Counted from the first letter of the stretch, positions 35,431-48,413 are shown. The stretch is 64,000 bases of DNA from Cylicocyclus nassatus (GCA_958299035.1 CATQJL010000112.1:59441823-59505822), one strand, 5' to 3'. The notes: generated from the sequence alone by a model not told the origin. Numbers and translations: made by a program.

Positions 35431-36104
35431 ATCTTTCTTTAAGATAGCACGCCAGATACAGTGAAACTATGTGCGAGAAAGCACAAGAAACGTGCGAAAA
35501 TGGAGATTTTGAACGAAAGGAGCGTCAAAAGCAGATTGGACGTGAAACCTGGCTTTGAGAAAGTCATAGTCGGTCAAAATTCAAAACGTTCTTCCCGAAA
35601 CTGGTGTTGACGTGCTTGCTAAAATAATCTGAAGCTTGCCGCATCACGCACGCGCCGTCCAGGGCAGAGCAAAGGTTTGCAGACAGCTTTGCAGCAATAT
35701 TGCGCGAATACTCCTACAATAACCTGAACATTGGCAACGAGGAAGAGTTTGACGTGGATGATTGCGAAGTAGATCCGTTATGGAGTGGTAATGATGAAGA
35801 CACTTTATCATCACCATCCAAACACGTCCGCAATTCTTCTTCTCTTCAAACATGATAGGGAACTGTGACGAAAACTACACCGAAGTTGCCGCCTTCATGA
35901 GATGCTCTTATTGCGAAAAACTTTTCTGCTGCAAGCATTTGTTTTAAAATATCATATTTGTGACAGAAATCTTACTACAGGCTAAGAACGCACTTTCCTC
36001 GCTTTTTCCACGTATTATGTCGTACGCTAAATTTGACAATAAAGTCTTATCTGATTAGATGCTTCACCACGCGTACAGAAGCTCTTTGCAATCAAAACCT
36101 TTCT

Positions 36105-36268
36105 TTTACTTTTAAGCACCAATAAAGGTAAAACACGTTGTGGTCACTAATATAATACACATTTTAGGAGTTTGTACATAGATTGCAGAAAAGTCTTCCA
36201 ACAAGGCATCCGAACCTCCGCGTCCGTACGTTAGTCACCGCATTTGCCACTGCGCCAACCGGTAGTTT
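36105..36268 (-). mobile_element. tRNA-derived SINE (right arm, minus strand)
   Basis: Partner of 6479-6655. On the minus strand it reads ACCGGTTGGCGCAGTGGCAA. Confidence 0.58.
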
Positions 36269-37041
36269 CAAACAGTCCAAGCAAAATTAAAAAACTACGT
36301 GAACTCTCCAATATTCGTGCTCCGAACCAACGCCATTGGTTTGATGATGGTCTGAAAACCTTCAAGTTCGAGAACGGGTATTAGGACGCAAAAATTTTTT
36401 TTCAAAAGTTTTTTTCACATAATAAAGAATGATACTATATACACATATTTCAAATGTGTGATGTTATAGGTTCAACTATGCACTGTAAATAAGCAATCCA
36501 TTTATTCAGCATAGTTTGAACTTGACGAGCTCGTGCGAAAGTACACATTGGAGCATGTCGGTCGTGTACCGACTTGTTATTAATGTCGGAAATGAGAGAC
36601 GGTCAAAAGCCGCGTATTGATCGGCTGCCTTTAACTAAGAAAAGCAGAAAAGAATTTCTTAGGTCGTCCCATAAGTCTTTTCATTTTTGAGTTTTCGCTG
36701 TAATAAATCGTACAATTCTTATTCTAGGGCGCACACAAGCAAAGCATGCTCCGCAAAATGATCACTGGATGTCGGCGTAAATCGTTTTCCCGTATGAAGT
36801 TCATTGCCAAAATCTGAAAGTATTGATCAAAGATCTCTACCTGAAAACTACAAATTTTACTTAATCAGCATGTAATTTATGCATGCAAACATTCATCATA
36901 TGCCGTCGCAGTAATTTTTTCATGGCTGAAAACTGTGAAATGATGGCCATGTCAGCAAATACAATCGCGTGCTACAACATATACAGTTGCGTTTCACATG
37001 TCTTCGAAACAAATCATGAAAATCTCATTTATTATGTGCCT

Positions 37042-37503
37042 AACCAGGGAAGGAAGGAAGTGGCCTTTTGGAATGAGATGTACATTATCTTGTAGAGCTT
37101 AAAACGTTGACTCCAAATCTACCTTACCTATCTGCTGCGGGCTTCTGGGCGAGGAGTATGAAGGTTTTTATGAGTAAAAATCCAAATGCAAAATCAGTAT
37201 AAAATCAGTCATAACCTTTTCCTAACGTTCAAATGGGGGCAGCAGCGAATTGGTATATTTGAATCAAAAACATGTGTTGCACCGAGTGATCATCCGACTA
37301 TTGGTTAAGCCGTAGAAAAAATGTACGACTAATTATACACTAATCTTGCATTTAACATTTTACTCATAAAAACCTTTATGACTCCGCGCCCAGAAGCCCG
37401 CAGCAGATAATGAAGGCAGATTTAGGATCAGCGTTCTAAGTTCTATAAGACAGTTTACATCTCTTTATGAAAGGCCACTTCGACCAACCTTCCTTTCCTT
37501 GTA
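37042..37503. mobile_element. Foldback MITE with ACAAGGRA ends (right arm)
   Basis: Partner of 5232-5700. The left terminal repeat here has lost about nine bases after GGAAGGAAG. Confidence 0.72.
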
Positions 37504-38254
37504 AGTCAAGCAAAATATCAAGCTTAGCATAAAAAACCGAAAAAAACGACACTATCTCTTTTTTAGACTCCTAGCCTCAAAAAAGTTCCAGCAACTGCAT
37601 ATACTTTTCAACTACTTTTCCTATATGATGAACAAGAAGTCTTGCCTTTTTTTTTCGACGAAGGTCCAAATGAGGAGTAATTCAATACTTTTGATTGAAG
37701 TGTCCAACTTTTGGTAGTTCACAATTCTTGAAAACAGATTATTGTCTTACAGAGCTTTGTCAAATAGTGTCATGTTTTTTCCATACTGCGGCTGTCCCAT
37801 GGGGAATCAACTATTGGTTTTCCATTAACCTATATTCAATGATATGCAAATACAGTATTTCATCAGATTCACATTGGATGTGGAGCAAGGATAACGTTGA
37901 AACACGTAGGACGGGTGGATGTGTAGCGTCAGAGCATTTTCAAGAGTCAGATAGTAAAATGCTTTTACGCGTTGTCTGTCAAACCATCAAACCACGGCCC
38001 GGCAGGAGGGTGGATTTTAGATTTTTGAAAACGATAACCACCCCTTGGACTACCAAAATTTTTACGGCTTTTCCTTTGACTCTATTTTTGACCCTCCCCC
38101 CCCCTAGTTCCCTGACAGCCAAGTATACAATTAAACATACTATTCATTTATTAGTTCACCAAAGGTGCATAATCACAATATATAAAAAAGATGAACGACC
38201 GTAACACACTTTCAACATCTTCATAACAGTGGAGATATTAGGGATTTGTCAGAG

Positions 38255-38575
38255 TTTACCGATGTTATCAGTGTTACTCGTGTTACTAGTGTTATTCGTT
38301 ACTCATGTTACCCTTGTTATCAGTGTTACCAGTGCTTCCCGTGTTACCAGTGTTAACACCGTTAAGTGTTACTACTTCACAGCTTTTATTACTGCTGAGT
38401 AGTGAGATGATTACAACACTCTCATTCTAGAACGCAATCTCAATGGCTGGTGGGTAACACGAGTATTACTAGTAACACAAGTAACACTGGTAACAATGGT
38501 AACATCGGTAACATCGGTAACACGGGTAACACGAGTAACACTTGTAACATGGGTAACACTGGTAACATCGGTAAA
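38255..38575. repeat. Inverted 9-bp minisatellite (right arm)
   Basis: Mirror of 4205-4515. The runs GTTACCAGT (38255-38365) and GGTAACACx (38447-38575) face each other. A few unit-level substitutions distinguish it from the left copy. Confidence 0.87.
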
Positions 38576-38935
38576 TTACCCCTATATGGAAAAAAGGAGA
38601 TCATTCGCCTGTTTTCGCGAATGTCACTCAAGTTGCAGCCTTTGCTCTATAGGTTGCCACAAAGCGCAAAGTTAGACTACACTTCACAAAATCGTTTCAG
38701 ATGATCAGCTATCTCTATTAGGAGAAGAGAAAAGCGTTTCACACAAAAGATAAAACCGCGAAACCTCAATGGTGAGCAAAGGCCGCAATCTCGCCGACCC
38801 TTCTGATTACGCAGAACCTTAGTAGAGGCGAGAAAGAAAGAAAACACAAAAAAAACAAAATTTCAAAACACAAAGATGAATGCAAGAACTCAACATCAGG
38901 TAACATATTGATATGAATCGCACAGCTCCACTCGC

Positions 38936-39944
38936 CTGAGGTAGTCCGAATGGGCCTCCAATCTGTTAACTAAGTGCGTAATGCTGTAGTCGAAGATTAT
39001 GAGGTGCATATCATCCGACCCGGTCACAATCCAAGTCTTCCGCGAAACAAACTTGGAAGCACGTACGGGCAAATCGCATATCTAAAAAATGTTAGAGGAG
39101 AAAATATGCAGAATTGTGAGTTCTTATATAGTAACAACAGATTGGCAATCGTCAAGAAGTCGATAGTCAAATTTGATATTTGATATTTATTGCACATAAG
39201 TGCGCCATTTTAATCATAATGCATTAAGTGTAGACTATAAAAGCAAAAAATCCAGTAGAATAGAAAAAGACGCTCGAATAGAAATGGTAGGAAGAAGAAC
39301 GTCAAAACATCAAGAAAGATCGACACACTTTAACCGCAACACTATGGCATCACGTAGTTTGGGTCCAATGTGCTGAACAATATCAGATAAGTCTGGGCTA
39401 ATCATGTACTCCCCTTTGCAATTTCGCCGCATGCGCGATTACGGCTTGGACCAAATTGACAACTTATATTGAAAGTCCGCACGCGAGCTACTCGCGTTGC
39501 GAAAGCATTTTCTACGCTAAGGGAGTATGTGTTGGCACAGACTGTACAGCAACCAAAACGTCAATAAATAACACTTTGAGACACTGGATTGAAACAAAGT
39601 GAGCATCATAGGGCCCCAGCCAGACTTCGATCAAACCGCCACAAACGCTCAAAAACGTCAAACACCCTTTTTCAAGACCCATTTTCCAAAAACACAATCA
39701 ATGCTCAACTATGTATTCGCGAAAGAATGAGCTAAATCTGGCCGAGCCTGACACAAAAACACGTAAAAATGAAACTGAAGAAAAGAAACCTACTTTGAGA
39801 GTTTTCACAAGCTGTTTACTCTCGTAGTTCCATATCTGAACGTTTCCACTATAAAAAGCTGCCGATACTACGGTTCTGTGGGATGATGGTCCACCGCTTT
39901 CATCGACCCGATCTTGTCAAAAACTTTTCAACTTCCGATGACAT
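38936..39944 (-). pseudogene. copb-2-like: Coatomer beta-prime fragment, broken (right arm copy)
   Basis: Mirror copy of the left-arm fragment. Exon 1 is 39794-39944 and is two bases shorter than its partner. One base is lost in the RSGRVK codons and one at the site where the left copy has TGA, so the frame is destroyed. Exon 2 is 38936-39081, the same length as on the left, but has amino-acid changes (V to I, R to I, D to N) and its donor is GC instead of GT. Both copies are therefore damaged in different ways, as expected for unselected duplicates. Homopolymer-type sequencing errors could explain some of the single-base losses but not the missense changes. Confidence 0.78.
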
Positions 39945-40597
39945 AGACAGGCCTGTAATAACGCATAAAGAAAGGGGAAGAAAAAAAACGACGCGGAAGA
40001 AAACAAATATACGCAAAATCGACAGACTTGCTAAAACTGAAAAAATTTCCTTTGAAATTTGAGAAGATTGCCTTATTAGCTTAGCGAAAAGTCAAATTTT
40101 CAAGTTTCACTTCGTTTCTGCAAGGTGCACTATTGCATTGGAACGCGCTTACCGAGACCGATCATAACGATGGGAATAGTATTTGGGGCTGTATCAGAGC
40201 GGTACCTTGATGGGTTTGGAAGGAGATTTCAACATGTAGTGATACTATTGAGCTAAACCACATTTGTGTAAAGAAATCCGGGAAATTAGTGAAAGAAAGC
40301 AGAGAGCAACCCCAGGTTGCTCCCAGGTCGCGCGGGAACAATGATGGGTAAAGGATGGTATGCGCACCGTTTGTTTATCGATAAACATTCATTGGTTTAC
40401 TCAAGTTTGTGATTATGTAATCTTGTACATATAGATGTTACACCTCGGAATATGGTATTTGACATTCTACGTGCGTCTGGTATGTTTCCGTTGTCTTTCT
40501 TTCTCGTGAATCAGAGTTCGTGCGGCAACCAATGTGCTGCCAGTGTCAACTGTGCTCGTTCCGAGTATGCGTATGCTCGTTCCGAGTATGCCGCCTT

Positions 40598-41136
40598 AGG
40601 GTGCCCTTCATACCACGACGGCAGCCGCCAGCAGCTCATAGCCGCCGCTGGCCGCTTTTGTCATAGAAACGCAAAATTATCAAATTCTTACTACTTTGAG
40701 TGCGCCCGCCTACGCTTTTTCCTTCCTGTTGTCGCAATTCGATCTCATATGTCATACTTGTGTCCATTGTTGTTCAAATCTTGTTGCCGTAGATTGGTTA
40801 TCCTATTGGTGCTCAGTTTTCCTCTCGCTGTTGAACCATATTTCGCTAAAGTTTCTTCGTGGTTATTCTTTAAATATGGTTCTGTCAATCATATCCTTGG
40901 CCGGGCTTATCTTGAATAACTCTGTAATGTAAAGTGTGGAACTGCACATTAGCGGCAATAGGAAGAAAGAAGCGTGAAAGATGGAAAGCGTGGGCGGGCG
41001 CACTCAAATTAGTAAGAATTTGGTGATTTTGCGCTTTTATGACAAAAGCAGCCAGCGGCGGCTACGGGCTGCTAACGGCTGCCGCGGGCTGTTAAGGGCT
41101 GCTGATGGCGGCTGCCGGCGCGGTTGGAGGCACCCT
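40598..41136. mobile_element. Foldback element with AGGGTGCC ends (right arm)
   Basis: 539-bp partner of 1575-2113. Just outside its left end the right arm has a tandem duplication of a TATGCTCGTTCCGAG unit that occurs once in the left arm. Confidence 0.75.
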
Positions 41137-41808
41137 TACTTCCTATCTTTAGTTTGGTTGATTACACTGGTGTCATCGGATACTGTTACTTCCAGGGACC
41201 CTACATACCGGAAATATCTAATCTAACGTTCTCAAATACCAACGAACTGCAGTTCATTGAACTGCAAGTTTCAGAAGAGTGCAGAGTTGATCGCAAAGCC
41301 ATGCGCGACCTCCTTCTCAGCAACTATGGTCTTGTGGCTCTCCACTAAATCGAAAGAGGCAAGTCTTGTTTCTTATTGGTTTCTTCAAACCCCAAAATAC
41401 GACTTCCCTTTGCTTTTAGGACCAAAAGCGATATCCAGTTTGTGAAAGCGCAACCCCGCTTGGCCCTGTGTCAAACTCCTGTTCTGTTCTGTATGAGCAC
41501 TGCAGCAACCGATTATTTTTCGGAGCTAAAAAATGCAAAAAAATTAATTGATTTGAAAAAGGTTTGAAAACTACTGACTAGAAATAACCACCTTGTTAGG
41601 TGGTTATTTTTAGTTTTCGGCAATTATCCCAGCACTCGTCGAAACGGTCACAACGAATACACAACTGTTGGAAAGAGGAAGAAATTCTGCATCGGATAAT
41701 GCTTAAAAGGTTTGTCTGTCATCATTCTGAACGATTTCAGAACGGGTCTAAAAACGGCACGAACTTTCGGACCCGTTTAATAGATTAATGTTCTTTGAAA
41801 AAAAATAG

Positions 41809-42033
41809 GATTACCCTAATTCCACGCGTACAAGGCGCGGGGGATTTTTTTCCAAAATCGGCTAGCCCAAATACGCCAAATAGCTTTGCAATCAAAGGAC
41901 CCTATGCCGTGCTGTTTATTGCTTAAGAGAATCGTACGGCATAGGGATCGCTTTCCGTAATACTTTGGAGCGGCTGAGGGGCTTGATTGAAAAATCGAAA
42001 AAGGGCGCCTTGTACGCGTGAAATTAGGTTAAT
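41809..42033. mobile_element. Foldback MITE with GATTAMCC ends (right arm)
   Basis: Partner of 675-899 with the same CACGCGTACAAGGCGC terminal repeats and central CCCTATGCCGTGC hairpin. Confidence 0.75.
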
Positions 42034-42111
42034 CAAAAACACACTTTCACTAAAAACTTTTCTAGTAGGAGAACGTACCAAAAGCAGGAATAGGCATTAC
42101 CTCTATATTTA

Positions 42112-42610
42112 TAAAACTTAAAAATTGTCCTGGGGAGTACGTGCGTTATAGAAAGCCGCTCAAGCGATCGGGCTGAAGCTTTCCACGCAGATGTTTTTGA
42201 CCTCGAAGACGGTGTTAGGCTACTTTTTAAAGCGATGCGGCGCTGGATCCTTTTATTGAATTATCGATTTTTGACACCCAGAAATGCAAATGAACTTATT
42301 AACCGCTAACTGCTATCAAACCTACTGCATATCTTGGCGTGAACAGTGGCAGAGAAGCTCATTTTTATTCCGCTTTAAAGAAAATGTGGTCATTCGAAAC
42401 AAAGACGTTATGAGGTAAGCATGCAGAAGAAAGGGGCGGGGGGGGGGGAGCTCTGCAGCACACAGGCAGCAAAGGGAGCAAGACAGTGGACATGCATAGC
42501 AGTACATTGGAGGGGGAGGCGAAGCAAACGGATGAGACGGGACGAAAGAGGAACAAATTATGGCTTTTCTATTTCCCTGAAGCATGACCCGCGCTAGACA
42601 AGCCGGCTAG
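42112..42610 (+). mobile_element. Short non-autonomous Helitron (right arm, outer)
   Basis: Right-arm partner of 96-607. It starts TCTATATTTATAAAAC at 42112 and ends GCCGGCTAG at 42610, followed by T. It holds a C/G homopolymer tract near 42440 and no long coding frame. Confidence 0.55.
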
Positions 42611-43158
42611 TCGTAAACACTCGCTGCTTTCACTTCTCTGCTAAATGCTGCATTTTGAAGCATAATTTTGGAACCCGTGGCAGAGCACATTGGTTTGAAG
42701 GCAGTGTTTGGACAAGAAATCGATTTTGAAATTTCTTGCCTACGTGGGCCTATTACCCGCGCTGACCGAAAATCAACGCTCACGAAAATCAATCAAAGAA
42801 AGCAAAAACGGCGAAAAGGGGCTCTAACGCACAAGGGAATCAGCAAGTGGGCAAAGTCCTCCTATTTGTGTAGTTGTTCTCTCAGCTTCCCGAACTATTT
42901 TCTTGTTTCCGCTAGCCACCCTGATATCGCCACTGGCCAAGGGCAAACACAAACTTCAAGGCGAAATCGAGAAGATTGCTCCGGAAGTTGAAGGTGATTA
43001 CACAGAGGGGGAACCCGCCTACGTGCTGATTTCTCTCCTGCGTAAGAGCTTTTTTCGCCGTTTTTTAACTCTTTAGTGTGGTTTTTCGGATTCAGCATAG
43101 CGAATAGGCCCAGATAAGCAAGAAATTTCAAGTTCCACTTTCTGCCTGGACACTGCCT

Positions 43159-43464
43159 TTAACACATTCACGACAGAGGCGATTTTTCGATGACTGCCAT
43201 TTCGGACCAGAGCATATTTTGCGAAATCAAGTTTGCGTGATATTTTCAGGTCACTGATGGGTCCTGTGGCCTGAAGTGTTAATCTTTTGGGAACTACTCT
43301 GAAAGGTGTATACAGAAGTTTACTCGGTTTGCCTAAAAAGTTTCACCGTGAACTAGCAAAATCAAAAACTTCAGAAAGCGTACGACCCACCGGTGGGTCG
43401 TATTGTCCGAAATGGCAGGAAACGTACGACCCACCGGTGGGTCGTATTGTCGTGAATGTGTTAA
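43159..43464. mobile_element. 306-bp piggyBac-like MITE
   Basis: Starts TTAACACATTCACGACA and ends with its perfect reverse complement TGTCGTGAATGTGTTAA. The TTAA at both ends is the diagnostic piggyBac target duplication. Near the right end are two copies of a perfect 22-bp palindrome built on TACGACCCACC (43381-43402 and 43425-43446), 44 bp apart. No transposase. Confidence 0.82.
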
Positions 43465-44260
43465 GATAAACAGGAAATTATGAGGAATGTACTAGCTAGC
43501 GCAAAATTAAAAAGTATTGCTTTTACACGACTGAAAACAGACCAAGATGAACCAATTTACAAAAATGCTTGCTATTTGTTTAACAAGTCACTTAATGGCG
43601 ACCAGATTTGAAGGGCACAATGTTCTATATCTTCAGCTCACTTTCTCAGAGATATTCTTATGATGACCTCATGATGACGGACACACCACCATCATGAAAA
43701 ATAATATTGACAAATGATATAACGACCATGTGACTTGTGCATCATCTACACTTTCTTATAATTGAAAAACTAGAGCGTCACCTCTGCTTCACAGAGGCAC
43801 GCACAGCCATTATAAAACGGCCAGTTGAACTTACACTGTTGACGTTGATTCGTTACCGATTGACCGCTGTATTCCAAACAACAAAGAACCTCCCTTGTTA
43901 CGTATCAGTTGCTTTGAAGCATGTAAATCATTTCTCACTTATTCGTAACAGACCAACTTACTGAACGACAGATTAACGGCCTATTATAATTCATGATGAT
44001 CGGAGTACATAACTGATAACATTGTAGCTTGGTAAGGTTGATTGAGTGCATCTGCAGATAATGAACAAAGCGAGTAGCATGACAATTGACCTCGAGCATG
44101 CGAAGTTGGCAGAGTATCAGAGTGCACAAACAACACCAAACCGCTCCCATAAATCCCAAGAAAATGAACAGTGTTAGATCATATCTACCTATGCATACTT
44201 ATCTCTGTAAACAGTATTATGCGGATTTTGGGTGAGGCAGAGTGATAGTAGCTCGAACAA
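43465..44260. other. No recognisable gene
   Basis: Between the piggyBac-like MITE and the Helitron. Only short frames without family resemblance and a GATGACCTCATGATGACGG duplication-like stretch near 43660. Confidence 0.4.
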
Positions 44261-45292
44261 TCTATATATATATAAAACTCAAACACTGTACCGTGTTTGT
44301 TAGGATGTTTGTGGCTTATAGACTCCTTTGTATGTGAACCAAAGAGGCTGAATTTTGTTTCCCTATAAACAAGCCACGGCGCAAAAGATAGGCTACTTTT
44401 TTCGACAATTCGCTGGGTCCTTCTATCGATTTATTGATTTGTTGCACTCTCAGTAAGGGAATGAAGCTTATCAGCAGCTATTGCCGAACCATTCCTACAC
44501 TTATGTAAACAAGAGCAGTACGATCCATTGTGAACTTTCGTCATCAAAGCAAGGTCGAAAACGTTCAGATGTAGATCCTATATATTCTGTCTAAAACTGC
44601 GAGATGCATTTTTTGCGGTGCGAGGTAGTAGTGTTGTTAACGCAAGTCAAAGCCTTTTTTTGATGCAGATGTGTGCCAATCGCTAAGTTACAAGCTGTCT
44701 CAAATTGCGTGCCACACTCTAGCGTTGGAACCTCCGACATGAATTCCAGCCGCATGAGCGTGACTCTCAATCTAAAAGCTTACATCATAATTTTGTTTAT
44801 TGACTGGAGTCCTTGAGTTTTTTTTCGTTAATCTGTTATCCAAATGGCTCACAAGTTGTGGATTACATATCTTTAACGTGGTAGAATGGCTGTTGCTTTG
44901 GCTATAAAGGTATTCGCTCTCTAAAGCAAGGACAGTCAAAGAAGCACTTACTTTTGTCGTAGTACGGGAGAGGAGGGTAGAGTGCGGGAGTTGAAACAGA
45001 ATAACCGATTAGCGGCGAAGTACTAGGAAAAATGATCCTCAGGATAGCAATGGGCGCTACATTATTCGAACGTTCTTCCACCTATATCGCAGTGCTTGCT
45101 CTTCAAGTTTTTTCACGTCTTCCATGTTTCAAAAAGAAGAGAGACAATGCTGTTGAGTAAAAGTGTACACATTTTATTTTTATTTTTGCAAACAAACTTC
45201 AATGATACACTACTGCTTTGAGTGTCACATATATCCAAAGACAGTGAACCCTAAGTGATGTTATCCCGGGCAAGGCCGGGTACGACAGCTAG
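44261..45292 (+). mobile_element. 1032-bp non-autonomous Helitron
   Basis: The 5' end is TCTATATATATATAAAACTC after host A. The downstream TGTTTGTGGCTTATAGACTC is typical of Helitron left ends. The 3' end has a CCCGG-GCAAGG-CCGGG hairpin (45266-45281), then TACGACAG, then CTAG (45289-45292) and host T. It shares 5' sequence with the 0.5-kb Helitrons in the arms, including the TCGATTTATTGATTTGTT block. No Rep/helicase frame. Confidence 0.88.
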
Positions 45293-45305
45293 TCCCTTAT
45301 ACTAA

Positions 45306-45770
45306 CAAGGGAGGTCGGATTAGTCGAAGTGGCTTTTCCAAATGAGACTTAGACCACTTTGAAGTGCAACAAATGGTGATTAATCAAATCTAATTTCATT
45401 ATCTGCCGAGCGGCTCTGCATGCCGAGTTATGAATAATTTCTTAGTGTAAAAAACAAGCGCATAATGCAGGTAAAATCAAATTTCATGTCTTTTCAGCGC
45501 TCAAACAGAGCAGCTCAAGCATGAGTGTTTTGGACAGAAGATATTCTTCAAATAGAGTGCTCTTGATAATCAACGTTGGACAATTCGAGCAATTCTGAAG
45601 AATTTTGTTCTAATTATGAATTGTATTTTTCAACTAAAAAACGCTCGTAACTTGACGTCCAGGGGCACTCGACAAATAACAAAGACAGATTTAGAGTTGG
45701 CGTTTGACGCTTTTCATAGTCTATCAATAACCTGTAAAAAGGCCAGTTCGAACAAACGGCCCTCCCTTGT
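45306..45770. mobile_element. Foldback MITE with ACAAGGGAGG ends
   Basis: Ends ACAAGGGAGGTCGGATTAG and the reverse complement of ACAAGGGAGGGCCGTTTG, followed by TCGAA(G/C)TGGC on both sides. Same family as 5232-5700. It lies about 14 bp beyond the Helitron's 3' end. Confidence 0.7.
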
Positions 45771-46079
45771 CAGAAATTCGTCCTTAGTTCGCGCGCATAG
45801 AAAACTCATGTAACGACAGAATGACGGCAGGACTTAATCAAATCTATTACTAAAAATTCCAAAGCGGCATCTTAATCGATAGATTGCCCGGGACAACTTT
45901 CTACCGCATTCACGCAGACCGGGAGAAAACCTGAGCTTTAGCGTGTGACTCAGGGATGTTGTAAACATTCGAACGGCGCAACTTGCGCTCATCACTATTT
46001 CTCTTTAGAATTTTTTAAATGCATTTTATACCCATGTTCTCGAGTTTATACGTACTTTCATACCTTCGATAGTGTGGAG

Positions 46080-46915
46080 ACAGGGACTCAAAAGTGAAAA
46101 TTGTTTGGTTATCTGCCCCTCATGAAAAGTAAATTGCTTATATAGAGCCATAGAAGAGAACAAAGATGCAAAACAGTTGGTCAAAGCAAAAGAAACTCTT
46201 GAAAAGCGGATAAAAACGCTGCAATAAGTTTGAAACCTTTCATTTGGCGGCATTTCGAATAACAGGTTTTCGCTCCAGGACCAGGAAATCTATAACACGG
46301 GTGAAAAATAAGGAGACGAAATTTTTTCTTCGTGTTCATCCTAAAAACACCCATATTTGGGAAATAACGATTATTAAGAGAAGATAAACAAAAAAAGAGT
46401 TTTGTTAGTTTTAAAAACGCAGACTTTTGTTCTCACCAAATTGAAATGCATGTCAAAGTCAACCCAATTTTTGACTCGTCCTTTGAATTTTTAAACCCGC
46501 ATTGTCGTTCCTGTTTCTGGAACTTTTCTAGATTGTTGCGCTCATTGTTCTGCTATAATCAACCAAGTCGAAAAAAAAACGCTGCTAGTACACTGAAAGA
46601 AAACAAAGTAAAGAAAAACGCACTTCTAACGATTTTTCACGAAAAATTCCGCCATAATCGAAGAGTTAAGCGTTGGGTCGTTGTCCACATTATGAACAGA
46701 CGCAAGGTCTATAGAACGCACGAAAAAACCGCGTGAAAAGAGTCAAACTAGGGGAAAAACAAGAGTCGAAAACACCGTTTTTGATCGATTTTTCGTTCAT
46801 ATCAAAAAATATGGGTTTGGGACGTTGTTAGCGTGAAGTAGAGATCAAGAGCATTAATATGATATACAGCTTGCCAGAAATGGATTTAGAACAACGAAGA
46901 AAAGGGTGCCAGAGT
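46080..46915 (+). repeat. Dispersed repeat, copy 2
   Basis: Homologue of 21690-22470, with CCTTTCATTTGGCGGCATTT, ATGCATGTCAAAGTCAACCC, AACCGCGTGAAAAGAG, AATATGGGTTTGGGACGTTG and GCGTGAAGTAGAGATCAAGA. Neither copy preserves an open frame, so it looks like a transposable-element or satellite-type unit rather than a gene. Confidence 0.7.
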
Positions 46916-47913
46916 CAAATGCCCCGTGCCCGGCGTTCGGGGTAGGTAGTGCGCAATGCGCGAAAATGCAGACGAGCAAAGGAGAAAGACCAGCGCCGAC
47001 GGGCATTTGGCTCTGTTCGTAGATCTCCGCGGGGTCTTGATAAAATGTGCAACTTCAATATATCATTCTGATCGTCATGACACGACGAGGAACACTGACA
47101 ACGTCACAAGCGTTGAGAATCACTTATTGACGAGATAGACCAGCATTTTCGTGTACGACACTCTGCGCAAGATTTAAGCGCAGTTTCTCATTTTTGTTTA
47201 ACTCCAACGGCTTCCCTAAGCTTCTGAGACTCAAGTTTAGTCAAATAAGAGGTTAGGTGAGAAATTTTGTCCTAAATCTTACTAAAACATTCAAAAAATT
47301 TCTATTTAGCGCGAAAAAAACTATAAAAACGAAAATTCTCGGTTTCACTGGTAATCTAAAGATATTATTGCCTATATTTGCTTCATTTACATTCATTCCG
47401 ATGTAGTCACGATTAGAAAGTCATCCGAATCGAAGCCGGATGACTCTTGTTTTTGAGTGAAGGGTTTGTTCCATTATGGCACTCAAAGTGAAGGTTACCA
47501 GAGTACATGGCTCTGTGTATCGAGGGTTTGCGAGCTTACCAGTAACTGAATAGATTTTTATTGGAAACTTTATACAACATTCGTACACAATGTGGGTCAA
47601 GTGGCCGCTTTCAAGTAGTAGGAGCAAAATAGAAGCGAGGAAACAAAATTAAACGCATGAGCACAAAAGTTGCTATAGAATTAGTGCATTTCTTCAAGTC
47701 AGCGTGGTGATAATGAGAAAAGTGTTCAATCATAGAGCTAAAAGAGGTAACGCAAATGTGCGACAAGATCTTGATTTTCAGTTCTTCTTCATCTTCATAG
47801 TCTTTTTCTTTATGCATACCGGATCGGGGTCGACTGTGGTTGTGCAAGTGCGTTTTTTTTTTGAAAACAGTGTCATTTTGGGGCTGATGTGCATAGAATA
47901 GATGTATATACTA
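46916..47913. other. No recognisable gene
   Basis: Contains a GC-richer island (46930-47035) with a chance frame of about 60 codons and otherwise AT-rich sequence. I found no repeat ends. Confidence 0.4.
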
Positions 47914-47950
47914 GGTTGGCGCGAAAGTTCTAGCATAATTCAAACGAAAT
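47914..47950 (+). mobile_element. Single mariner (irritans-like) terminal repeat
   Basis: TAGGTTGGCGCGAAAGTTCT follows the TATAC flank and resembles irritans-type mariner ends. A matching right end is not evident, so the extent of the element is unknown. Confidence 0.5.
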
Positions 47951-48304
47951 TCGATCTTATCAAAAACTAAATGTAAATTTACAGTTCGGTATCCCAACAA
48001 TAATAAAAGGTTTGGCTGCATAATATGTTTCGAGAAAATCGCGTACGACCGCAAGCAAGCCCAAAAAAATCTGCAAAAACTTCTTACATAACAAAAGTCT
48101 ATATGCTACTTTGGCATGCCTCAATCTCGTATGAAGTCGTTAGAGAGTACTTTCGCTGAAAAGTGCAGTAAGGAGGAGTTTTTTCAAAATGACATTCTTC
48201 ACAAGTTCTTGTTTCTGTACTACCGTACAAAATTGAAGCCTACCACAGTGACCTTTTGCTGTGTAAATAATGTGTTTGCAGATATTTCTGGGCTGCTAGC
48301 GACC

Positions 48305-48378
48305 TAACACCAAAGTCAAAATCGCAAAATTTGTAATTTCTAACACCAAAGTGAAAATCGCAAAGTTTGTGATTTTAG
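48305..48378. repeat. Two-copy tandem repeat
   Basis: The unit AACACCAAAGTSAAAATCGC occurs twice back to back (about 37 bp each) with three or four differences. Confidence 0.7.
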
Positions 48379-48413
48379 CAAGCTTTTATTTTCGGTGGCT
48401 AACTTGTGTAAGA

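Larger units (their letters stand above)
23380..42728. repeat. Right arm of giant inverted repeat
   Basis: This is the reverse-complement partner of 1-18105. It starts four bases after the N run and ends at 42728, after which the sequence is unrelated to the left arm as far as the window shows. It is about 1.24 kb longer than the left arm, mostly because of the hAT insertion with its 8-bp duplication at 23951-25226. Smaller differences include an extra 24 bases near 42640 and a 21-base tandem duplication near 40560-40590. One-base gaps, often at homopolymers, are common. Confidence 0.95.
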
